DNA of 64,000 bases from Neptunomonas antarctica. Its GTDB lineage: Bacteria > Pseudomonadota > Gammaproteobacteria > Pseudomonadales > Balneatricaceae. This document shows, piece after piece, positions 57,609-64,000 of the stretch. The notes beneath the pieces were generated by a model. That model saw nothing but the letters and a program-made list of their open reading frames with translations, searched no databases and was not told where the DNA came from. Position numbers and translations under genes: made by a program. Positions within the stretch are counted from its first letter, which is position 1. Each line of letters starts with the position of its first letter. The stretch spans positions 62,001 to 126,000 of the forward strand of contig NZ_LJSI01000015.1 of NCBI RefSeq assembly GCF_001305295.1. Direction: 5' to 3'.

Positions 57609-59057
57609 TTAACGCCGCCAGAACGCTGGGGTAAACAGCACGAGTAGCGTAAAGACTTCAAGGCGCCCCAGCAGCATGGCGAAGCACAATATCCACTTGG
57701 CGGTTTCATTCAAATCCCCGTAGTGCACCGCTACATCTCCTAAACCCGGGCCTAGATTGTTAAGGGTGGCGCCTACCGCTGACCATGCTGTTACTTGATC
57801 CAGTCCAGTGCCTAATAATGCAATCATCATAAGGATGAAGACAAGCAGGTACACCGAGAAGAATCCCCACACTGCTTCCAGCACTCTATCTGAAATGGGT
57901 TTATTACCCAGCTTAACGGGTATTACAGCATTAGGATGAACGAGTCTTTTTATTTCCCGATAGCCTTGTTTAAGTATTAAAAGGATACGGATAACTTTCA
58001 TGCCGCCCCCTGTAGAGCCTGCGCAGCCACCGGCAAAAGCGGCAACAAATAACATAAAGGGCAGCATTACCGGCCAGTGTGCGAAATCGGCAGTAGCGAA
58101 TCCTGTCGTGGTGGCAATAGAGACGACCATAAACGAGGATTTTCTGAGTGAGTCTAGTGGCGCGTATGTATGGGTGCCAATGAGGGCAACGAATGTGATC
58201 AAAAACACCACGCCGAGTATGCTTAAATAAAATCTGAATTCAGGGTCATGGAAGTAATGCAGCAGCGTTTTCTGGCGCCATCCATAAAAATGGAGACTGA
58301 AATTCACCGCCGAAATTATCATAAAGAAAGTACAGATTGCTTCGATAAGTGTGCTATCAAAATATCCAATACTACCGTCATGTGTTGAAAATCCGCCAAT
58401 GGCAACCGTGGAAAAGCTGTGACCAATGGCATCGAATAAGGTCATTCCGGCTAGCCAATAACCCAAAGCACAGGCAATCGTAAGCGCCAAATAGATGTAC
58501 CAGAGTGCTTTTGCGGTTTCTGTAATGCGCGGTGTCAGCTTGCTGTCTTTTACTGGTCCGGGTGTTTCTGCCCGGTAAAGCTGCATACCACCGATACCCA
58601 GCATAGGTAATATGGCAACTGCTAGAACGATAATTCCCATGCCTCCAAGCCATTGGAGCTGTTGACGGTAATAAAGAATAGATTTTGGGAGTAAATCAAT
58701 ACCGGTCATTACGGTTGCACCGGTCGTGGTTAAGCCAGATAAAGACTCAAATACAGCATCAACAATGGTCAGATGAGGGCTGGCTGACAGGATTAATGGC
58801 ACCGCGCCAAATAAGCCGAGCACCACCCAAAACAATACGGTGATCAGAAACCCATCGCGTGTTCTCAAGTCTTGTTTTACCCGGTATACAGGCAGCCAAA
58901 TAAGGAACCCTGTGAGTAACGTAATGGCGAATGCACCCACAAAAGCATAATCGTGGCCGTCATTATAAAATAACGAGACGCCAATGGGTGGCAGCATGGT
59001 GATGCTAAACACCATGAGCAGTATGCCTAAAATTCTTAATATAACGCGATAGTGCAT
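57609..59057 (-). CDS. trkH: Trk system potassium uptake channel TrkH
   Basis: A 482-residue potassium channel subunit with four pseudo-repeated pore units. Selectivity-filter-like segments are LSGLTTTGATVMTG near 111, SFSTVAIGGFSTHDGS near 220, SIATTTGFATADF near 317 and GATLNNLGPGLGD near 433. It imports K+ gated by TrkA, which is encoded 17 bp upstream. It is the last gene of an fmt-rsmB-trkA-trkH transcription unit. Confidence 0.95.
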   Translation of the reverse strand: MHYRVILRILGILLMVFSITMLPPIGVSLFYNDGHDYAFVGAFAITLLTGFLIWLPVYRVKQDLRTRDGFLITVLFWVVLGLFGAVPLILSASPHLTIVDAVFESLSGLTTTGATVMTGIDLLPKSILYYRQQLQWLGGMGIIVLAVAILPMLGIGGMQLYRAETPGPVKDSKLTPRITETAKALWYIYLALTIACALGYWLAGMTLFDAIGHSFSTVAIGGFSTHDGSIGYFDSTLIEAICTFFMIISAVNFSLHFYGWRQKTLLHYFHDPEFRFYLSILGVVFLITFVALIGTHTYAPLDSLRKSSFMVVSIATTTGFATADFAHWPVMLPFMLFVAAFAGGCAGSTGGGMKVIRILLILKQGYREIKRLVHPNAVIPVKLGNKPISDRVLEAVWGFFSVYLLVFILMMIALLGTGLDQVTAWSAVGATLNNLGPGLGDVAVHYGDLNETAKWILCFAMLLGRLEVFTLLVLFTPAFWRR

Positions 59058-59074
59058 AACCAGTTCTCAGAGTG

Positions 59075-60451
59075 TTAGAAGAATGCCAAACCGACTTGGA
59101 ATAGCCGCTCTACTTCCCCAATTCTTCGTTTATCAACGAGGAACAAAATCACATGGTCGCCATTTTCAACAACAACATCATCATGTGCAATTAAGACTTC
59201 TTCATTACGCACAACAGCGCCGATAGTTGTACCGGGTGGCAAGTCGATTTCTTCTATTGTGCGCCCCACTACTTTGGAGCTTCGTTTATCGCCGTGAGCA
59301 ACCGCTTCTAGAGCCTCAGCTGCGCCTCTTCGTAATGAATGCACGGCAGCAACATCGCCTCGTCTTACATGTGTCAATAAAGCGCCGATCGTGGTTTGCT
59401 GAGGTGAAATCGCAATATCGATAACACCGCCTTGCACTAAATCTACATAGGCCGGATTATTGATAAGTGTCATTACCGTTCGGGCGCCCAGGCGCTTGGC
59501 TAGCATTGACGCCATAATGTTGGCTTCGTCATCGTTAGTTAACGCACAAAAGACATCAGTATCTTCAATGTTCTCTTCTAATAACAATTCTTTGTCAGAT
59601 GCGCTGCCGTTAAGAACAATGGTGTTGTTAAGCGTACGTGCAAGTAGGTTGCATCGTGGCATGCTGCGCTCAATGATTTTTACTTGGTAATCGTTTTCAA
59701 TATCACTGGCTAAGCGAGCCCCGATGTTTCCTCCACCCGCAATGATGATCCGTTTGTAGGGATTATCCAGACGCCGTAGTTCGCTCATGACGGCGCGAAT
59801 ATCTTTTTTTGCCGCAATAAAAAAAACTTCATCGTCGGCTTCTATAACGGTATTACCTTGAGGGATGATCGGTTTTCCCTGCCTGAAGATGGCTGCTACA
59901 CGCGTATCAACAGAGGGCATATGGGTACGAAGGTATGCGATTTCGCGCCCTACCAGCGGCCCACCGTAATACGCCTTTACAGCAACGAGCTGTGCCTTGC
60001 CGCTTGCGAAATCGAGTACTTGTAACGCGCCGGGTTGCTGAATAAGGCGTTTGATGTGTTGAGTTACCAACTGTTCCGGGCTGATCAGAACATCAATAGG
60101 TAGTGCGTCTTTGTTGAACAGTAACTTTTCTTGCTGCAGATAATCATAAGCACGCACCCGCGCGATTTTGGTAGGTATATTAAATAGAGTTTGGCCTATC
60201 TGACACGCCACCATATTGATTTCGTCACTGTTGGTGACGGCAATAAGCATATCTGCATCCTGGGCTCCTGCCTGCGCTAATGCGCTTGGATAAGAGGCGT
60301 TTCCTTCGACCGTCCGTATGTCCAGTCGGTCTTGCAGCTCACGAAGCCGATTAATATCCGTATCGACAATAGTAATGTCATTTGCTTCGTTGGCCAGATT
60401 TTCGGCTAGCGTGCCACCTACCTGGCCAGCTCCAAGAATAACTATTTTCAT
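59075..60451 (-). CDS. trkA: Trk system potassium uptake regulatory protein TrkA
   Basis: A 458-residue cytoplasmic gating protein with two RCK domains. The first NAD-binding motif is [16 protein letters not shown] at residues 4-19; the second is [17 protein letters not shown] near 236. Each is followed by a TrkA_C region. It gates TrkH in response to nucleotides. It lies 18 bp after rsmB and 17 bp before trkH. Confidence 0.96.
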   Translation of the reverse strand: MKIVILGAGQVGGTLAENLANEANDITIVDTDINRLRELQDRLDIRTVEGNASYPSALAQAGAQDADMLIAVTNSDEINMVACQIGQTLFNIPTKIARVRAYDYLQQEKLLFNKDALPIDVLISPEQLVTQHIKRLIQQPGALQVLDFASGKAQLVAVKAYYGGPLVGREIAYLRTHMPSVDTRVAAIFRQGKPIIPQGNTVIEADDEVFFIAAKKDIRAVMSELRRLDNPYKRIIIAGGGNIGARLASDIENDYQVKIIERSMPRCNLLARTLNNTIVLNGSASDKELLLEENIEDTDVFCALTNDDEANIMASMLAKRLGARTVMTLINNPAYVDLVQGGVIDIAISPQQTTIGALLTHVRRGDVAAVHSLRRGAAEALEAVAHGDKRSSKVVGRTIEEIDLPPGTTIGAVVRNEEVLIAHDDVVVENGDHVILFLVDKRRIGEVERLFQVGLAFF

Positions 60452-60469
60452 TCGGGTTATCCGCTAAGG

Positions 60470-61768
60470 TTAATCGTCAGCTTTTTTTAAAATCGCGTAA
60501 TAGAAGCCATCATGACCGTTGGGTTGTGGGAATAGCTGTCTGCCAAAAGGGCGTTCAACCCCCCATTTTGCTTTAATCGGCGTATGGTTAGCGTCACTGT
60601 GTTCCTTTATGAAACGTTCTATCAGGCGCTCGTTTTCCTGCGGAAATATTGAGCAGGTGGCATACACAAGTGTCCCACCCCTTTTTAGCATATGCCATAA
60701 GTTATTGAGTATTTTTAGTTGCAGGTTAGACAGTGCGTGAATCTCTTCCGCTTTGCGTAATATTTTTATGTCAGGATTTCTACGGATCACGCCAGTTGCG
60801 CTACACGGCGCATCAACCAGTATTTTGTCATACGGGTTGTTATCCCACCATGTGTCTGTGGACGCATCGGCTATTAATATATTGGCTTCAAGATTTAAGC
60901 GTGTGAGGTTGTCTGTTATACGTTCGGCTCTGGTTGATGATATCTCCAGAGCATCAACTGATATGTTTGGGTTAGATTCCAGCAGATGACATAGTTTGCC
61001 TCCGGGAGCCGCGCATGCATCTAGAATACGTTCGCCATTTTGTGGGTCGATTAGCGCTGCACTTAGTTGAGCGGCTTCATCCTGTACGCTGATATCACCT
61101 TCTGAAAAGCCAGGCAATTCGGTTACATCAACAGCTGCAGAGAGCATTATTGCCTGTTTCGAATGAGCGCACTGCTCTGCAGCAATGCCGGCTTCTTCAA
61201 GAGACTGTAGGTATGTTTCACGTGAAACGCTGCGTTGGTTTACGCGTAACGTCATTGGAGCTTGCTGGTTATTCTGAATTAAAATTTCTTGCCAGTATTC
61301 AGGCCAGTTGTGTTTGAGCTTTTCAATGAACCAGATTGGGTGGTTGTACAAAAAAATAGTGTTGTCATAAAGTGATTCGATGATCTGGTCTTTTTCTCTG
61401 CTGAAACGTCTCAGCACCGCATTGAGCAGCCCTGTAGTTCGTTGTGCATCAAGCTGATGTGCCGCTTCCACTGTTTCGCTGATGGCGGCATGAGCAGGTA
61501 TTCTCATCTCTAATAGCTGATAAAGGCCCACCAATAAAAGCGCGTGAATGTGAACATCAGATTTGCGTATGGGTCTTTCCAGAAGCGCTTCAGATATTAA
61601 CTGCAGTTTGGGTTGATTACGTGCCGTGCCGTAGCAAAGCTGTTTAAGCAGTGATCTGTCTTTATCGTCGCAACGTTTAAGAGAGTCTCCCAGTGTTTGT
61701 GTCAGGGAGCCTTTATCGTTAAGTAACGGTGCGATAGCTAAGGCGGCTAAGCCGCGTACATTGATCAT
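60470..61768 (-). CDS. rsmB: 16S rRNA (cytosine-967-C5) methyltransferase RsmB (Sun)
   Basis: A 432-residue SAM-dependent enzyme. The N-terminal NusB-like domain has DKDRSLLKQLCYGT near 35. The methyltransferase domain has ILDACAAPGGKLCHLLE near 248, DAPCSATGVIRRNPDIK near 316 and the catalytic-Cys motif VYATCSIFPQENE near 372. It overlaps fmt by 4 bp. A parS-like palindrome lies inside the coding sequence at 61214-61229. Confidence 0.96.
   Translation of the reverse strand: MINVRGLAALAIAPLLNDKGSLTQTLGDSLKRCDDKDRSLLKQLCYGTARNQPKLQLISEALLERPIRKSDVHIHALLLVGLYQLLEMRIPAHAAISETVEAAHQLDAQRTTGLLNAVLRRFSREKDQIIESLYDNTIFLYNHPIWFIEKLKHNWPEYWQEILIQNNQQAPMTLRVNQRSVSRETYLQSLEEAGIAAEQCAHSKQAIMLSAAVDVTELPGFSEGDISVQDEAAQLSAALIDPQNGERILDACAAPGGKLCHLLESNPNISVDALEISSTRAERITDNLTRLNLEANILIADASTDTWWDNNPYDKILVDAPCSATGVIRRNPDIKILRKAEEIHALSNLQLKILNNLWHMLKRGGTLVYATCSIFPQENERLIERFIKEHSDANHTPIKAKWGVERPFGRQLFPQPNGHDGFYYAILKKADD
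61214..61229. other. Second parS site, inside rsmB
   Basis: TGTTTCACGTGAAACG matches the parS consensus at 15 of 16 bases (last base G instead of A), with the CACGTG core and both inner arms intact. It is embedded in codons of rsmB, 7.8 kb from the parS at 53400. Confidence 0.82.
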
Positions 61769-62718
61769 ATCCCTAAGTGTGTTCCTGTTGAGAAAAGTTC
61801 TTTACGGGCATTGAGCACGTCTCGTGATGATAGCGGCTTGCCTCCCGGCAATTGCAGACGGTCTATCGAGAGTGTTGTTCCATTACCGCAGGCAATAATA
61901 ATTTTTTCTTTGGTCGTCTCAATAATGATGCCCGGTGCTGCAGTGGTTGTTGTCGCTTCTGGTGATGCACTTATGATCCGGAGGGTATCGTCGCCGCGTG
62001 TGGTAAATGCAACGGGCCAAGGTGAAAGTCCTCGAATTTGCCGGTCAATGACCTCAGCTGTTTCTGCCCAGTCGATTAGTCCTTCCTGCTTCGTCAGTTT
62101 GTGTGCGTAGCAGGCATCCGCGTTATTCTGTTTTACAGGGCTTAATTGCTTATCGGTTATTAGCCGGAGTGTATCCAGTAAGGCCTCCGCGCCCTGCTCT
62201 GCGAGCCTATCGTGCAATGCGCCGCTGGTATCTTCTGGAAGAATGGGGCAAGTGGATTTGTACAGCATATCACCGGTATCGAGGCCTTCATCCATTTGCA
62301 TAATGGTGATACCCGTTTCGGAGTCACCTGCCAGTAATGAGCGGTGTATCGGTGCAGCGCCTCGCCAACGAGGTAATAAAGATGCATGCACATTAATACA
62401 GCCCTGCTTCGGCGCATCAAGAATAGCTGCGGGCAAAAGTAGTCCATAGGCTACGACAACCATAAGATCAGCGTTAAGAGCCCGTAGAGCGGCTTGTTCA
62501 GGCTCTTCTTTAAAGTTTTGTGGCTGATAAACAGGAATGTCATGTTTAATCGCTAGCGCTTTAACGGGGCTTGCTGTGAGCTTACGGCCTCGGCCTGCAG
62601 GCCTGTCCGGCTGAGTATAAACCGCAACAATCTGATGTTCGCTGCTAATCAGGGCCGCTAAGCTACTGGCTGCAAAATCGGGAGTGCCGGCAAAGATTAT
62701 TCTTAAAGGTGTTGTCAT
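61765..62718 (-). CDS. fmt: Methionyl-tRNA formyltransferase Fmt
   Basis: A 317-residue enzyme that formylates initiator Met-tRNA using 10-formyl-THF. RIIFAGTPDFAASSLAAL is at residues 6-23, the THF-binding LLPRWRGAAPIHRSLLAGD near 113 and MDEGLDTGDMLY near 141. The ATG at 62716-62718 aligns with family N-termini. No Shine-Dalgarno sequence precedes it; instead the mRNA reads CCTCCTTATG there. A terminator lies 21 bp upstream (62739-62763), so fmt may have its own promoter. It overlaps rsmB by 4 bp. Confidence 0.95.
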   Translation of the reverse strand: MTTPLRIIFAGTPDFAASSLAALISSEHQIVAVYTQPDRPAGRGRKLTASPVKALAIKHDIPVYQPQNFKEEPEQAALRALNADLMVVVAYGLLLPAAILDAPKQGCINVHASLLPRWRGAAPIHRSLLAGDSETGITIMQMDEGLDTGDMLYKSTCPILPEDTSGALHDRLAEQGAEALLDTLRLITDKQLSPVKQNNADACYAHKLTKQEGLIDWAETAEVIDRQIRGLSPWPVAFTTRGDDTLRIISASPEATTTTAAPGIIIETTKEKIIIACGNGTTLSIDRLQLPGGKPLSSRDVLNARKELFSTGTHLGI

Positions 62719-62738
62719 AAGGAGGCCCATAAACAAAA

Positions 62739-62763
62739 ACAGGCTTGCATAGAGCAAGCCTGT
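62739..62763 (-). terminator. Intrinsic terminator between def and fmt
   Basis: On the minus strand, ACAGGCTTGC (62763-62754) pairs with GCAAGCCTGT (62748-62739) across a 5-nt loop and is followed by a T-rich run. It lies just after the def stop codon, at the place where def and fmt are often co-transcribed. Confidence 0.8.
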
Positions 62764-62784
62764 GGGTAATCAATATCAAACAGT

Positions 62785-63297
62785 TTAGTTCGTTTGTTCA
62801 AATTTATGAATTTTCTCTAACTTAGTGCGTATACGGTTTCGTTTCAGCGTAGAAAGATAATCAACAAATAGTTTTCCTTCGAGGTGATCAATTTCATGCT
62901 GAATACAAACGGCTAGCAAGTCATGAGCTTCGAATTCGAGCGGTTCACCATTCCTGTCTAGTGCTTTTACGCGGATATGGTTCGAGCGTATGATTTCTTC
63001 ATAAAATCCAGGGACGGATAAACAGCCTTCCTGCATCTCTTCGAGTTCTTCGGATAATATTTCGAAGCTAGGATTAATGAGCACTAATGGTTCATTACTC
63101 TCTTCTGATACATCAATAGTAACAATTTGACGATGAATGTTAACTTGCGTTGCCGCCAGGCCAATGCCGGGCGCGTCATACATCGTTTCAAACATATCGT
63201 CGATGATTGTGCGTAGTTCATCATCAACAAGTTCAACAGGCTCGGCGATAGTACGCAGCCGGGGGTCGGGAAATTCTAAAACGGATAGCAGGGCCAT
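62785..63297 (-). CDS. def: Peptide deformylase Def
   Basis: A 170-residue metallopeptidase that removes formyl from nascent proteins. The three classical motifs are [10 protein letters not shown] (near 45), [10 protein letters not shown] (near 89, Cys metal ligand) and [14 protein letters not shown] (near 130, HExxH). I choose the ATG at 63295-63297 ([15 protein letters not shown]); a GTG at 63306 would add three residues. It is divergent from the LysM gene, the conserved neighbour order. Confidence 0.97.
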   Translation of the reverse strand: MALLSVLEFPDPRLRTIAEPVELVDDELRTIIDDMFETMYDAPGIGLAATQVNIHRQIVTIDVSEESNEPLVLINPSFEILSEELEEMQEGCLSVPGFYEEIIRSNHIRVKALDRNGEPLEFEAHDLLAVCIQHEIDHLEGKLFVDYLSTLKRNRIRTKLEKIHKFEQTN

Positions 63298-63460
63298 AAA
63301 AATCACATATTCTTTGCAAAGTTATTAAGAAGTGCCATAAACGACACAAAACATCATTTAACCTATTATACTGATATAGCGCTACGATGCATTTGTCGTT
63401 CACCATTGTCTTATTATACGTGCAATGGATAATTCTGGTCACTCAGCAAGGGAACTGGAG

Positions 63461-64000
63461 ATGAAAAAACTGTTGGGAATGTGTTTGGCTTCATGGCTTA
63501 TTCTGTCAACGCCAACTCAAGTACAAGCAAGAGCTGATCAGATACAGCTCCAAGAAAATTATCCACAAGAATATGTGGTGGTTAAAGGAGATACTCTTTG
63601 GGATATTTCTGGCCACTTTCTCGAAAAACCTTGGCGTTGGCCTGAGCTATGGGACATTAATCCGCAGATTGATGACCCTCATTGGATCTATCCTGGTGAT
63701 GTTCTTTATCTGACGTGGGTTAATGGGCAGCCGAAACTACGCGTGAAAAATGATGGACGCTTACAACCGCATGCACGCGTATCTAAGCTGGATAATGCGA
63801 TCCCTGGTATTGCACTTAAAGACCTGTATGCGTTCTTGAGTGATAACGTAGTGTTGGATGATACACTGCTTGCACAAACACCTTATGTATTAGGTGGGCG
63901 TAATAATCGGATTATTTCCGGTGCTGGCGATCGGATTTACGCCAGAGGTGAAATCGACCTCGAGCACAGCACGCAGAATGTCTATCGCCCTGCCAAAAGT
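63461..64000 (+). CDS. LysM-domain cell-wall-binding protein (partial, 3' end beyond window)
   Basis: The first 180 codons are present and open to the window end. A signal peptide (residues 1-23, ending STPTQVQA) is followed by a LysM domain at about 38-88 (VVKGDTLWDISGHFL and WPELWDINPQ). LysM binds peptidoglycan. Proteins of this type are encoded next to def, before dprA, in many gammaproteobacteria. An exact DnaA 9-mer is at 63559-63567. GGAA and TGGAG lie just before the ATG. Confidence 0.9.
   Translation, partial: MKKLLGMCLASWLILSTPTQVQARADQIQLQENYPQEYVVVKGDTLWDISGHFLEKPWRWPELWDINPQIDDPHWIYPGDVLYLTWVNGQPKLRVKNDGRLQPHARVSKLDNAIPGIALKDLYAFLSDNVVLDDTLLAQTPYVLGGRNNRIISGAGDRIYARGEIDLEHSTQNVYRPAKS

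Overview
The window looks like a replication-origin region of a marine-type gammaproteobacterium, most plausibly an Oceanospirillales relative. The evidence is the set of conserved genes (parA-rsmG-mnmG; mnmE-yidC-rnpA-rpmH-dnaA-dnaN-recF-gyrB; glyQS; def/fmt-rsmB-trkA-trkH), a separate glyQ/glyS pair, a DnaA-box-rich intergenic region beside mnmG, and two ParB-type parS palindromes. The species call is inference, because no rRNA gene is present.

Layout. 1-2926: the parA-rsmG-mnmG operon, cut by the window edge. 2927-3645: the probable oriC. 3646-6153: a GMC oxidoreductase and mtgA. 6365-16627: a purine salvage island with a Tsx-like outer-membrane channel, a xanthine/uracil-type permease, a BMP-family nucleoside ABC importer, gpt, an Fe(II)/2OG oxygenase and an adenine deaminase. 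16726-31750: a compact 17-gene aryl polyene (APE) pigment operon on the minus strand, with most genes overlapping. A small secreted protein gene and a phosphopantetheinyl transferase gene are divergent from it (32002-33136). 33293-38470: srkA, an unrecognised polytopic membrane protein, yghU, a LysR regulator and a DODA-type dioxygenase. 38525-48884: mnmE-yidC-rnpA-rpmH on the minus strand, divergent from dnaA-dnaN-recF-gyrB on the plus strand. 49247-53388: a disrupted nhaA, a Rap1a/Tai-like protein, an AraC regulator and an EamA transporter. 53400: parS. 53546-64000: glyS-glyQ, an LpxL-type acyltransferase, trkH-trkA-rsmB-fmt, def, and the start of a LysM protein.

How the parts fit. The window holds initiation (oriC, dnaA), clamp and repair (dnaN, recF), supercoiling (gyrB) and segregation (parA, parS) functions. 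In Pseudomonas-type genomes mnmG follows mnmE directly. Here about 35.6 kb of largely accessory DNA lies between them. The purine genes make a coherent path: nucleosides and bases enter through the outer membrane, cross the inner membrane by the permease or ABC importer, and are deaminated or phosphoribosylated. The APE genes encode a type II polyketide-like assembly line plus lipid-anchoring and export functions.

Most notable observations: (1) five copies of an 8-bp unit inside nhaA that put an in-frame stop into the gene while forming a chain of overlapping stop/start codons; (2) 13 exact copies of the DnaA 9-mer TTATCCACA in 64 kb, 11 of them in or near genes outside the oriC candidate; (3) loss of yidD from between rnpA and yidC; (4) an 11-bp hairpin where the recF ribosome binding site should be; (5) a recurring pattern of short tandem duplications in several genes; (6) an orphan Rap1a/Tai-type protein.
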